Shown: positions 8,128 to 15,636 of the stretch, piece after piece
Position numbering within the stretch: the stretch's first letter is position 1
Layout of the letters: every line of letters starts with the position of its first letter
NCBI GenBank assembly: GCA_903893865.1
Contig: CAITNU010000016.1
Location: 1 to 38,490, forward strand
Direction: 5' to 3'
DNA length: 38,490 nt
DNA from: an uncultured Microcaldota archaeon
GTDB taxonomy: Archaea > Micrarchaeota > Micrarchaeia > Norongarragalinales > Norongarragalinaceae
Notes under the pieces: generated by a model
What the model saw: the letters and a program-made list of their open reading frames with translations, nothing else
The model's database searches: none
Told to the model about the DNA's origin: nothing
Translations under genes and position numbers: made by a program

Positions 8128-8818
8128 ATTCAGCGCGGATAAACTCGGCGGATTGAAACGAGGAGAACTCAACTTTTTCGACTTGCACGTTCACTCGAAA
8201 TACTCTTTCGATTCCTTGACTTCTCTCGATTCGATAGTCGGAAAAGCCGGGAAAATAGGCTTGCACGGTTTCGCTTTGACTGACCACGACTCTTTTGCCG
8301 GCGCGGAAAAAGCGGCCAAACTGGCGGAAGACGCTTGCCTGGTTTTCATTCCGGGAATGGAAATCGAAACCGAATGCGGCGACTTGATAGCCTTGTTCTT
8401 GAACGAACCAGTTGCGGCTCGCTCGTTCGCCAGCGCGGTCGACGAAGTCAAGGCGCAAGGCGGCGTCGCGGTCGTCGCGCATCCCTTCAAGCGAATCGGG
8501 AAAGAAAGCGATTTCAAGGCATCGATGCTTCCGCTTCCGAAAGGTGTGGGAGTTGAGGCCGCCAACGGCCGAATCAGCTTAGAGAAAAACGAGTTAGCGA
8601 TTAAAACCGCTTCCCGCTTCAATTTTTTCTTCACTGCCGGCAGCGACGCGCACTTTTCCTCTGAAATGGGCAGCGCCTTCCTTGCCTCGAAAGCGGGCGA
8701 CGCCGAAGAGCTTCGCAAGGCGATTGTAAATAAGCAGTGCGCGCCGGTTTGGGTTGGACGCAGGTACAATCCGCTGAGCAGGGGAATAAGACTAGCGAAG
8801 CGCATTACGCGCATCTGA
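8111..8818 (+). CDS. PHP-domain metal-dependent phosphoesterase
   Basis: A polymerase-and-histidinol-phosphatase domain of about 235 residues. The metal-ligand motifs are all visible: DLHVHS (24-29), TDHDS (57-61), GMEIE (82-86), AHPF (123-126) and GSDAHF (177-182). Stand-alone members hydrolyse phosphomonoesters or phosphodiesters (for example YciV/TrpH-type nucleases and nucleotidases). Here it is translationally overlapped with the ATP-grasp gene, so a role on a phosphorylated glycan intermediate is plausible but inferred. The start is GTG 8111 or TTG 8120, the latter with GGTG 6 nt upstream. The stop codon lies inside the first unit of a tandem repeat. Confidence 0.85.
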   Translation: MNTLDEFSADKLGGLKRGELNFFDLHVHSKYSFDSLTSLDSIVGKAGKIGLHGFALTDHDSFAGAEKAAKLAEDACLVFIPGMEIETECGDLIALFLNEPVAARSFASAVDEVKAQGGVAVVAHPFKRIGKESDFKASMLPLPKGVGVEAANGRISLEKNELAIKTASRFNFFFTAGSDAHFSSEMGSAFLASKAGDAEELRKAIVNKQCAPVWVGRRYNPLSRGIRLAKRITRI

Positions 8819-8876
8819 TTCCGCAAATCCAATTAAGCGCGTCTGAGTCCGCGCATCTAATTCCGCACACCTGATT
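8807..8876. repeat. 14-bp tandem repeat, five units, starting at the stop codon of the PHP gene
   Basis: Units at 8807, 8821, 8835, 8849 and 8863 follow the consensus CCGCGCATCTGATT with 1-5 mismatches each. The first unit includes the last codons and the stop of the PHP gene; the other four fill most of the gap before the convergent deacetylase. The units are contiguous without spacers, so this is a minisatellite and not a CRISPR array. Confidence 0.85.
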
Positions 8877-8906
8877 TTTACCGGCGTTGTTTTTGCGTTA
8901 TTCGCG

Positions 8907-10076
8907 CTATTTTACTGGTTCCAGCTTCGCTTCAGGCGTTATGACGCTTGCGATGTCGGCGTATTTTTCGCTCACGCGCTCGAGCACTCGCCTGTAAATC
9001 TTGATTCCTTCAGTCGAGCCAGAGTCTTTCTCGTCCGGGTGAGTCAGGAAATTGAAGACACCGTTGTTTGAAACGACGAAGTCGAGACGCGAAGCATAGT
9101 ATTCGAACATGCGTTGTTGGGTCGAACGGAAAATGGTGTAGAATGCGTAGTCCTGGTACGCCGTAACCGGATACTCGACGAAGGAATGGAAACCGCGGCG
9201 CTTGAAATTGAACGGCTTGAAAGGAATTATTTCTCCGCAGCCGCCGGGGCTCATGAACGGCGTGAAGTTCTCGAAAGACGGAACCGAGGAATCGTGCGCG
9301 ACGCCAGCTGCTTGCAGGCAATCGAACATTTCAGGCGAATAGTGCAGCCAAGGCGCGCGAAAGCCGCGGTTCACCGAGTTTTTCTTGATTTCCTCGCTGA
9401 GCGACGCGGGTGAGCGGTTAACTTCCTCAAGCAACAAACAGGAATGGTTTAGTCCGTGCATGAAACTGCGCTTGCGCAATTCGGGAAACTCGTCGAAAAA
9501 CGCGTTCTTGGCTTCGTTCACAACGTACCAGTTCGACTCCAGATCGAGAGACTCCTCGGCATCGAGCATTCTGCGGATTCCTTCAAAACCAAGCGCGTTG
9601 TCCACGTCGTGAGTCAATACTACCGCGGGCCGCGGGGGCTTCAAAACAATGCGCGGGCTGAAGAAATCGAAGAACTTCCTGCGAAGCTCAAACGCCTCGT
9701 CTCGGTGCGGAGGGATTTCCTTTTGCCGCCGCAAGAAATTTAGCCTTGACAAGTACCGCCTGACGCCGGCTCTCGTCAAAAAACAGAACGCGCCGTAGGT
9801 CGTGCTGAGCTTGCGCCGCGAATTCGCTTTCCGCAGGTAGCCTTCGAAGTCCACGCCCGCAGCGGCCGCTTCGCTCGCGAAAACGATTTCCCCGCTTCCG
9901 TGCTTCGCCTCGAAATCCTCGAATTTTTTTTCGGAGTCGCTGCAGACGACGTTCAAGTCGGCGTCTCCGTTGATTTCAGAGGAAATCCTGGTTTTTTGCC
10001 CGTAAACTTGAAACAGGGACGCAGCGCTTAACGCCTCGACGCTTTTTTCTTTTTCAGCGGAAACAATCGTTATCAC
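8907..10076 (-). CDS. Polysaccharide deacetylase-like protein (CE4/NodB fold)
   Basis: 389 residues. The C-terminal two thirds carries NodB-fold motifs: LTHDVDN (154-160, motif 1 with the Asp pair), HGLNHS (207-212, the metal-binding His pair H-x4/5-H), RGFRAPW (237-243, motif 3) and a late LTHPDE that supplies the catalytic His. About 150 N-terminal residues show no clear domain and no signal peptide, so it may act in the cytosol on a sugar nucleotide or lipid-linked intermediate. The GTG start at 10076 has an excellent AGGGGG ribosome site (10085-10090) 8 nt upstream. Downstream of a GT4 gene on the same strand. The likely reaction is removal of N-acetyl groups from a HexNAc, or sugar-chain recognition if inactive. 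Confidence 0.8.
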   Translation of the reverse strand: MITIVSAEKEKSVEALSAASLFQVYGQKTRISSEINGDADLNVVCSDSEKKFEDFEAKHGSGEIVFASEAAAAGVDFEGYLRKANSRRKLSTTYGAFCFLTRAGVRRYLSRLNFLRRQKEIPPHRDEAFELRRKFFDFFSPRIVLKPPRPAVVLTHDVDNALGFEGIRRMLDAEESLDLESNWYVVNEAKNAFFDEFPELRKRSFMHGLNHSCLLLEEVNRSPASLSEEIKKNSVNRGFRAPWLHYSPEMFDCLQAAGVAHDSSVPSFENFTPFMSPGGCGEIIPFKPFNFKRRGFHSFVEYPVTAYQDYAFYTIFRSTQQRMFEYYASRLDFVVSNNGVFNFLTHPDEKDSGSTEGIKIYRRVLERVSEKYADIASVITPEAKLEPVK

Positions 10077-10098
10077 GCCAACAACCCCCTAAATCCTG

Positions 10099-10118
10099 AA
10101 TTCGCGAGCTCGCGAATT
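10099..10118. promoter_or_regulatory. 20-bp perfect palindrome at the predicted deacetylase transcription start
   Basis: AATTCGCGAGCTCGCGAATT is a perfect palindrome with no loop. A TATA-like GTAATATTG (minus strand, near 10132) would put the transcription start at about 10106, inside the palindrome. This suggests an operator, although a simple chance palindrome or a processing signal is possible. No T-run follows, which argues against a terminator. Confidence 0.5.
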
Positions 10119-10135
10119 GCCACCATTTCAATATT

Positions 10136-10186
10136 ACTTCACAGTAATTTTTACTTCATCGTCATTTTTACTTCGCCGCCAGTTCC
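10136..10186. repeat. 17-bp tandem repeat, three units, running out of a GT4 gene end
   Basis: Units begin ACTTC at 10136, 10153 and 10170, each 17 bp. The third unit is the last five codons of the GT4 gene (minus strand), whose stop codon is at 10168-10170; the other two lie downstream. This looks like tandem duplication of the gene's 3' end into the intergenic gap. Confidence 0.65.
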
Positions 10187-11277
10187 ACGTACTGCGAAGC
10201 TGCGCGCTCCCAAGAAAACTTTTCAGCTGTCTTGCGCGCGTTTTCCCCCAGTTTTTTAGCCAGCGTTTTGTTGTTCAACAATCGCCGTAAAGCCTCGCGA
10301 AGCGCTGCGGCGTTTTTCGGCGGCACTGCGAGCGCGTCGAAATTTTTCGTCACAGGCAAACCTATATCCGTAACAATGCAAGGCTTGCCCGCAGCCATCG
10401 CCTCGAGAAGCACGAGCGGTAGCCCTTCGGAAAGCGAGGGAAGCACAAAGACGTCCGCGATTGAGAGGAAGCGTTCCACGTCGCTCCTCCAGCCTACGAA
10501 CAATGCGTCAACGCCTTCTTTTCCGGAAAGCATTTCGAGTTCCTTCCTCAAAGGCCCGTCGCCCACTACGACGAGCGTTGCCTTGATTCCCTTCATCGCT
10601 TTTATCAAGTATTCGACGCCTTTCACTTCGAGCAACCTTCCCGCGAACAAAACTACCTTCTTGCGCCGCAGGCCGAGTTCGGCCCTGAGTTTCTCTCCAT
10701 CAGCAACTCTCGTTTTCTTTATTTTGACTCCCGTTGGTATCACCGAATAGTTTCTCGGGAGGAAACCCATTTTCGTTAAAAACTGTTTTTTTTCTTCCTC
10801 GGAAAAAAACACTACGCGCTTCGGCAGGCGGTAGACTACTGACTCCGTTAGGCGGAAGAACAAGCGCGAGAAAGCGTTGTACTGAGGTTGAACCCAGCAT
10901 ATTCCCGCGGGGCAGGCGATGACTTTCCTGCGCTTCAAAAAACCTAGAAGGCAAGCGAAGAAAATAGCCACGAAGCCTTGCGCCACTACCACGTCGAACT
11001 CCTCGCGCAGCGCGGCTAGGAAAGCGAAGAAATTCAGCGAAGGGTTGCGCAAGCCGCCGGCTACCCACCGCACTCTCACTACGCGCACGCCGCCGGCCTC
11101 CTCTTTTTTCGGCAATCCCTTGAAAGCGCGCGTGATTATCGTGACTTCGTGCCTTTTTTCTGCTAGGCTTTCCGCAAGCGCGGCTGCGTAAACCTCGAAT
11201 CCGCCAGGCGGCAGCTCGTCTTGCCCGCGGCTGGAGTGCACTGGGTATTCTTTCGAACCAAGAATCAAGAAGCGCAT
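10168..11277 (-). CDS. Glycosyltransferase family 4 (GT-B fold)
   Basis: 369 residues with both GT4 lobes. The N-terminal acceptor lobe starts MRFLILGSKEYP and has GGFEVYAAALAESL (25-38), the usual GGxE/GGhExH loop. The donor lobe starts at FAGRLLEVKGVEYLIKAM, with VVGDGPLRKELE and the nucleotide-sugar binding signature PSLSEGLPLVLLEAMAAGKP (ExxxxxxxE). It transfers an activated sugar to a lipid-linked glycan at the inner membrane face. The ATG at 11277 is preceded by a TATA box 28 nt upstream and no ribosome site, so the mRNA is probably leaderless or nearly so. Followed after 91 nt by the deacetylase. The donor sugar is unknown. Confidence 0.93.
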   Translation of the reverse strand: MRFLILGSKEYPVHSSRGQDELPPGGFEVYAAALAESLAEKRHEVTIITRAFKGLPKKEEAGGVRVVRVRWVAGGLRNPSLNFFAFLAALREEFDVVVAQGFVAIFFACLLGFLKRRKVIACPAGICWVQPQYNAFSRLFFRLTESVVYRLPKRVVFFSEEEKKQFLTKMGFLPRNYSVIPTGVKIKKTRVADGEKLRAELGLRRKKVVLFAGRLLEVKGVEYLIKAMKGIKATLVVVGDGPLRKELEMLSGKEGVDALFVGWRSDVERFLSIADVFVLPSLSEGLPLVLLEAMAAGKPCIVTDIGLPVTKNFDALAVPPKNAAALREALRRLLNNKTLAKKLGENARKTAEKFSWERAASQYVELAAK

Positions 11278-11300
11278 GGCGTGATATTAGCATTCGCGGT

Positions 11301-11310
11301 ATTTTAAATA
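11301..11310 (-). promoter_or_regulatory. TATA box of the GT4 gene (leaderless)
   Basis: TATTTAAAAT on the minus strand is centred 28 nt before the A of the ATG at 11277. The spacing matches an archaeal TATA box with transcription starting at or 1-2 nt before the start codon. Confidence 0.65.
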
Positions 11311-11378
11311 ACTGCGCGGCAGCGGCTTTAAAGCGGTTTGTCGAAAATGAAAACCGCCTTTGTCTGGATTTGGATGGA

Positions 11379-12791
11379 TTAGATTCGCAAGATTTTCCTT
11401 AAAACGCGTTTTATCACGTGCAGGTCGCTCTCGCGCAGCGATTCGGTGGCAAGCAGGAGGACGAGAGCGGGAGCCAGCAGCAGCACGCCGGCGACGCCGG
11501 AATAGTACGCCGCCGCGACGGCGAGAGGCGAAGCGTAGACGAATGTTTTGCTCTTGCGCGGGAGCTTCAAGTCGGACAAGTAAAACGCTACCACGCCCGC
11601 CGCGAGAGTCGCCGCACAGATTCCAAGCAACCCGAAGAACGGTATGAGCGCGAAATCAAGCGCGACGTTTATTCCAGCCGCTACCGCGATGCTCTTCAAG
11701 CCTTTCTCTGGTTTCAAGTGCGCAGTAATTTGGGTTATATACAGCATGTAAAGCGAGTAAAACAGCGTGCTGGCCGTGAGTATCGCGACGAATAATTCGG
11801 TTCCAACGTACTGCTTGAAGAATACGCGCATCAAGGGATGGATTAGCGCCGCGAGAGCCATGGCCGCCAGCAGGTTGAACGAGAACGCGATTCGCACGCT
11901 TCGAAGGAATACTGCTTCGCTTCTTTTTTCGCCGAGTTCCGCGCTCCGCGTGAGCAGGAACATGGATATGCTCATGGAAATCGCGGTCAATATTCCAGCT
12001 ATCGCGGAAGCGATGTTGTAGCGCGCCACGTTCTCGAAAGTCGAGAGAACGCCGAGGATGACGGAATCGCCTTTTCCGAGCACGTCGAACGAAAGCAGGA
12101 CGACGAGCAGGCCGAGCCCCTTCAGCCAGTAACTCTTGACGAACGAAAAATCTATTCGAGGCTTGCCGGCTATTCGCGCGATTTTTTCGCGAGTCATCCA
12201 AACGCTGGCTGCTGCCGACAGGAACGTAGCGGCGGCGAGCGCGTAAACTATGCCAACGTCGCCGAGTCCGCGCCAGTAAAAGACGAACGCGAGGTCAGAA
12301 AGAACGAAAAACATTTCCGTAAGCTGAAGCAAGTGGTACTTGTGTTCCGCGCGCAGGATGCACTTCGCCGGCAGAGCGAGCCACGAGAAAACGAAGCACA
12401 ATGCGAGAGGCCACACGAGCGAGTACTTCAATCCGACGAAGAGGGTTCCCAAGGCGAAAGCGAAGGTAACCGCGCCCGAGAAAAAGAACAGCGACGAAAC
12501 GTCTTTTTTCTTTATGTATGCTGGAACGAAAAGCGTGCCCAATCCTGGGAAAACGAATGCGGACGCGATGGTGTAAATCATTATCGCGAAGCTCGCCTGC
12601 CCGTAATCGCTGATGCTGAACAAGTTCGCGAACGCGACGAGGAGGAAGTAGGTGATTCCTTTGCTGGCGACGTTCAACGCGAAGTAATAAACGGTTTCCT
12701 TCTTGCCGACGGTTTCCTCACTGATTTTCCCGACTTTTTCCACCGCGTTTTCCGCTCGGTCCTTCTTATTCATGTTCGCACACTTTTTCAT
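11379..12791 (-). CDS. Wzx-like lipid-linked oligosaccharide flippase (MOP superfamily)
   Basis: 470 residues with 12-14 hydrophobic helices. The N-terminal part (VASKGITYFLLVAFANLFSISDYGQASFAIMIY, split across helices 1 and 2) is the typical polysaccharide export protein start, with the conserved G..Y tract after the first helix. The family flips undecaprenyl- or dolichyl-linked oligosaccharides across the membrane, which would feed AglB here. It starts with a hydrophilic 30-residue leader rich in Lys and Glu. ATG at 12791; a second in-frame ATG at 12773 is possible. The TATA-like box CATTTAAAAG (about 12853-12861) is about 66 nt upstream, so unlike its neighbour this mRNA has a leader of about 40 nt. 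The next gene on the strand, a GT4, has its own promoter. Confidence 0.88.
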   Translation of the reverse strand: MKKCANMNKKDRAENAVEKVGKISEETVGKKETVYYFALNVASKGITYFLLVAFANLFSISDYGQASFAIMIYTIASAFVFPGLGTLFVPAYIKKKDVSSLFFFSGAVTFAFALGTLFVGLKYSLVWPLALCFVFSWLALPAKCILRAEHKYHLLQLTEMFFVLSDLAFVFYWRGLGDVGIVYALAAATFLSAAASVWMTREKIARIAGKPRIDFSFVKSYWLKGLGLLVVLLSFDVLGKGDSVILGVLSTFENVARYNIASAIAGILTAISMSISMFLLTRSAELGEKRSEAVFLRSVRIAFSFNLLAAMALAALIHPLMRVFFKQYVGTELFVAILTASTLFYSLYMLYITQITAHLKPEKGLKSIAVAAGINVALDFALIPFFGLLGICAATLAAGVVAFYLSDLKLPRKSKTFVYASPLAVAAAYYSGVAGVLLLAPALVLLLATESLRESDLHVIKRVLRKILRI

Positions 12792-12852
12792 TGTTGCTAG
12801 AGCGTTACCGACTCTGGCGCCGCATAACGCCGCTAATGTTCTTAAGACACTA

Positions 12853-12877
12853 CTTTTAAATGCCTGGTTTTTAAAAA
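12853..12877. promoter_or_regulatory. Back-to-back TATA boxes for the flippase and the dehydrogenase operon
   Basis: Minus strand CATTTAAAAG (12862-12853) serves the flippase. Plus strand GTTTTTAAAAAC (12867-12878) would give a start near 12899 for the C6 dehydrogenase operon, leaving an unusually long leader of about 180 nt that contains two repeat blocks. Confidence 0.45.
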
Positions 12878-12902
12878 CTATCCCGACGAATTAAACCGGG
12901 CA

Positions 12903-12962
12903 GAAAGCGGCTAAAGCAGCAAAAGAGGCGAAAGCAAAGAAAGCAGCGAAAGCGGCGAAGGC
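12903..12962 (+). repeat. Imperfect (GCN AAR) repeat in the leader of the dehydrogenase operon
   Basis: Alternating Ala and Lys codons read K-A-A-K-A-A-K-E-A-K-A-K-K-A-A-K in one frame, continuing to LENVLRFVLAGFA and a stop at 13001-13003. That frame has an in-frame stop at 12892 and no ATG, GTG or TTG before the repeat, so I do not call a gene. It may be the remnant of an Ala/Lys-rich gene or a simple expansion. Confidence 0.55.
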
Positions 12963-12992
12963 ACTTGAAAACGTGTTACGGTTTGTTTTAGC

Positions 12993-13062
12993 GGGATTTG
13001 CTTAATGGAAAGAGATTGCTTAACAGAATTGTTTAACGGAATTGCTTAACAGGATTGCTTGA
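12993..13062 (+). repeat. 13-bp tandem repeat just upstream of the dehydrogenase start
   Basis: Units with consensus RGAATTGCTTAAC begin at about 12993, 13007 (with a 4-5 nt insertion), 13025, 13038 and 13051. The last unit runs into GAAGGGG, the ribosome site of the dehydrogenase gene. A 14-codon open frame (ATG 13005, stop 13047-13049) is created by the repeats; whether it is translated is unknown. Confidence 0.75.
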
Positions 13063-13078
13063 AGGGGTTGAAACGGTC

Positions 13079-14344
13079 TTGAAGATTTGCGTCGTTGGTT
13101 TGGGATACATAGGTTTGCCTGCGGCGTGCCTGTTCGCGGACGCCGGCGAGCGAGTAGTCGGAATCGACGCTTCGAGCGAGCGAGTGGCGCTCGTCAACGA
13201 AGGCAAACAGCCGTTTCCCGAGCCAGGCCTCGAACAAATTCTTTCGCGCAACGTTTCAGCGAAGCGATTGCGCGCCTCAACGGACTACAAGGAATGCAAA
13301 GACGCCGATGCAGTGCTGCTCTGCCTGCCGACGCCGATTACCGACAAGAAAATGGATTCGTCGTTCCTGCGCGCGGCGTGCGCCTCACTCGCGCCTCGCT
13401 TGCGCGCCGGCTGCCTCGTGGTGCTCGAATCGACCGTTTCGCCCGGAACGACGCGCGGCTTCGTGCGCGAATTGCTCGAACGCGGCAGCGGTCTCAAGGC
13501 GGGAAAAGACTTTTTCCTCGCGCACTGCCCTGAGCGCGCGATTCCCGGGAACACGTTGCGCGAAATGCGGGAGAACGAGCGCGTCGTCGGCGGAATAAAC
13601 GCGGAGAGCGCTGCGAGAGCGAAAAAACTCTACTCGTTGATTTGCAAGGGCGAAATCGCTGAAACGAATTGCACGACTTCGGAATTCGTCAAGCTCGCGG
13701 AAAACATTTACCGCGACGTCAACATCGCGCTCGCGAACGATTTCGCTCTCGCCGCGGAGCGGCTCGGCGTAAGCGTTTTCGATGTCGTGCGCCTCGCGAA
13801 CAAGCATCCGCGCGTGCATTTGCACGCTCCCGGAGCCGGCGTGGGCGGGCACTGCATTCCCTTGGACTCGTGGTTTCTCATGGAAGCGTACGGCGACTCG
13901 CGCTTGCTGCCTTTGTGCAGGCAAATAAACGATTCAATGCCGCTGCACGCGGCGCGCCTGCTGAAGCAAGCGCTTGGCGGCGGTTCGCTGAAGGGAAAGA
14001 AAATCGTTTTGCTCGGCGTTTCGTTCAAACCGGAAATAGACGACCAGCGCGCTACTCCCGCCGAGCCGCTCGCCCTCGCCTTGAAAAAAGAGGGCGCGGC
14101 AGTCGTCGCGGTCGACCCGTTCGTGAAAAAATGCGTTTTCGCCGAGCTCGCGCCGCTTGACGCCGCAGCGGAAGGCGCGGACGCGGTTGCGATCGTCACG
14201 GCTCATTCGGCGTTTCAGAAAATCAAGTGGAGCGACGTGAGAAAGAAAATGCGCGGAAACGTAATCGTCGACGGCAGGGGCGTGCTGAAGAAAGCGCCTG
14301 AAGGATTTGTTCTGCGCGGCGTAGGAAGAGGCGACTTGAATTGA
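13079..14344 (+). CDS. wecC: UDP-HexNAc 6-dehydrogenase (WecC/WbpA/UDP-glucose dehydrogenase family)
   Basis: Oxidises C6 of a UDP-N-acetylhexosamine to the uronic acid with two NAD+. From the TTG at 13079 the protein is 421 residues and begins MKICVVGLGYIGLP, the NAD-binding Rossmann motif, directly at the start. STVSPGTT (118-125), HCPERAIPGNTLREM (149-163), KLAENIYRDVNIALAN (205-220, catalytic Lys) and GVGGHCIP (catalytic Cys259) are all present; VSFKPEIDDQR begins the C-terminal UDP-binding domain. The CPERAIPGNTL form is typical of the UDP-ManNAc/UDP-GlcNAc dehydrogenase branch. AAGGGG (13062-13067) is 11 nt upstream. It overlaps the 2-epimerase gene by TTGA, so both act in one pathway. 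WbpA (acting on UDP-GlcNAc) and WecC (UDP-ManNAc) cannot be told apart here. Confidence 0.92.
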   Translation: MKICVVGLGYIGLPAACLFADAGERVVGIDASSERVALVNEGKQPFPEPGLEQILSRNVSAKRLRASTDYKECKDADAVLLCLPTPITDKKMDSSFLRAACASLAPRLRAGCLVVLESTVSPGTTRGFVRELLERGSGLKAGKDFFLAHCPERAIPGNTLREMRENERVVGGINAESAARAKKLYSLICKGEIAETNCTTSEFVKLAENIYRDVNIALANDFALAAERLGVSVFDVVRLANKHPRVHLHAPGAGVGGHCIPLDSWFLMEAYGDSRLLPLCRQINDSMPLHAARLLKQALGGGSLKGKKIVLLGVSFKPEIDDQRATPAEPLALALKKEGAAVVAVDPFVKKCVFAELAPLDAAAEGADAVAIVTAHSAFQKIKWSDVRKKMRGNVIVDGRGVLKKAPEGFVLRGVGRGDLN

Positions 14345-15636
14345 GTAAACGCAGTCTACGCGGTTTAAGAGTTTTAAGCGTCGTGTCGACGCGGCCAGAA
14401 CTAATTAAAATGGCGCCAGTGCTGAAAGAATTCGAGCGCCGCGGCATCGAAAGCGTTTTCGTCACTACGGGACAACACTACGACCGCGAACTCTTCGAGG
14501 AATTCGTCTGCGAACTCGGACTCCGGCCGCCGGACGAGAACCTCGCCGTAGGCTCCGGAAGCCAGGCGTTTCAAACCGGCGAATCACTAAAGCGACTTGA
14601 AGCGGTTTTTCAAAAACACGAGCCGAGCGTCGTTCTCGCGGAAGGAGACACGAATTCCATTCTCGCAGCCGCGCTGGCTGCTCAGAAACTCCTCGTTCCG
14701 TTCGGGCACGTGGAAGCCGGGCTGCGCAGTTTCGACCGCCGCATGCCTGAAGAAATCAATCGCGTCGTGGCAGACCACTGCGCCGAACTGCTTTTCGCTC
14801 CCACCAAGCTTTCCGCGCTGCAGTTGCTGCTCGAGAAAATCCCGAAGCACAAGGTTTTCGTTACGGGCAACACGGTCGTCGACGCTTGCCTGCAGAATCT
14901 GCCGCTCGCGAGAAAGAAATCCGTAATTCGCCGCAGCCTCCCGAAAAAATATTTTTTGCTCACGGTGCACCGCAAAGAAAACACGGACTCGCCAACTCGG
15001 CTCAAGCAAATCTTCGCAGCCGCGGCGAGGCTCGAAGCGCCAGTCGCGTTCCCGTTGCACCCGCGCACGAAAGCGTTCATAGGCAAGTACGGAGTCAAGA
15101 TGGAAAACATCGTCGTGCTTCCGCCGCTCGGTTACTTCGATTTTCTCGCGCTAGAGGAAGGAGCGGCCGCCGTGCTGACGGATTCAGGCGGGGTGCAGGA
15201 GGAGTGCGCGGTGCTCGGAAAGCGGTGCGTCGTGCTGCGCGAAAACACCGAGCGCCCTGAAGCGCTCGGGCCCAACTGCGTTCTCGCGGGCGCGGACTCG
15301 CGCAAAATCGTTGCGGAAGCGCGCAAGCGCGCCGTGCGCGCGCCTTGCCCGTTCGGCGACGGCAAAGCGGCGCGGCGAATCGTTTCAATTCTCGAGCGCG
15401 GTTTCGAACGCCGCTCTCTCGCAGTCGAGTCCTCGTCGTTCGTGGGCGCGGGCTCGCATTATCCTGAATTCGAATTGGTTTCCGCCGCGAAGCACGCGGG
15501 CAAAACAATTGCGGCGTTTGAGCGTTGCGAAAAATGCGAGGCAAACGTGCTTTTCGAAGGCGCGCGCGGCGCAGCGCGTTATCCGAATCCAGAACGTGTG
15601 CTGAAAAAAACCGATTTCCTGCTGGTGAAACGTTGA
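14341..15636 (+). CDS. wecB: UDP-GlcNAc(3NAcA) 2-epimerase, non-hydrolysing, with C-terminal extension
   Basis: Inverts C2 of a UDP-GlcNAc-type sugar to the manno form. Motifs: STRPELIKMAP (16-26; the family usually has GTRPE), EGDT (101-104), GHVEAGLRS (122-130), MPEEINR (135-141), HRKEN (210-214), HPRT (240-243) and TDSGGVQEE (280-288), so the active site is complete. The family normally ends near residue 360; this protein continues to 431 with an unrecognised tail containing CEKC (396-399). TTG start at 14341 overlaps the dehydrogenase stop, and its own stop overlaps the methyltransferase TTG. It may be WecB (UDP-GlcNAc) or WbpI (UDP-GlcNAc3NAcA); the presence of the WbpB/D/E genes favours the latter, or dual use. 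Confidence 0.92.
   Translation: MSKRSLRGLRVLSVVSTRPELIKMAPVLKEFERRGIESVFVTTGQHYDRELFEEFVCELGLRPPDENLAVGSGSQAFQTGESLKRLEAVFQKHEPSVVLAEGDTNSILAAALAAQKLLVPFGHVEAGLRSFDRRMPEEINRVVADHCAELLFAPTKLSALQLLLEKIPKHKVFVTGNTVVDACLQNLPLARKKSVIRRSLPKKYFLLTVHRKENTDSPTRLKQIFAAAARLEAPVAFPLHPRTKAFIGKYGVKMENIVVLPPLGYFDFLALEEGAAAVLTDSGGVQEECAVLGKRCVVLRENTERPEALGPNCVLAGADSRKIVAEARKRAVRAPCPFGDGKAARRIVSILERGFERRSLAVESSSFVGAGSHYPEFELVSAAKHAGKTIAAFERCEKCEANVLFEGARGAARYPNPERVLKKTDFLLVKR

Noticed and set aside
8807-8876. CRISPR-like array
   Set aside because: Units are contiguous 14-mers without spacers and no cas genes are present.
10099-10118. Intrinsic terminator after the GT4 gene
   Set aside because: The palindrome has no loop and no T-run on either side; its place at a predicted transcription start fits an operator better.
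12892-13003. Possible small Ala/Lys-rich protein (KAAKAAKEAK... LAGFA)
   Set aside because: No start codon between the preceding in-frame stop at 12892 and the repeat, and no ribosome site; reported only as a repeat.
15525-15632. Upstream extension of the methyltransferase frame
   Set aside because: It reads Arg-rich sequence across the epimerase coding region; the TTG at 15633 gives a normal family start and a TTGA overlap.
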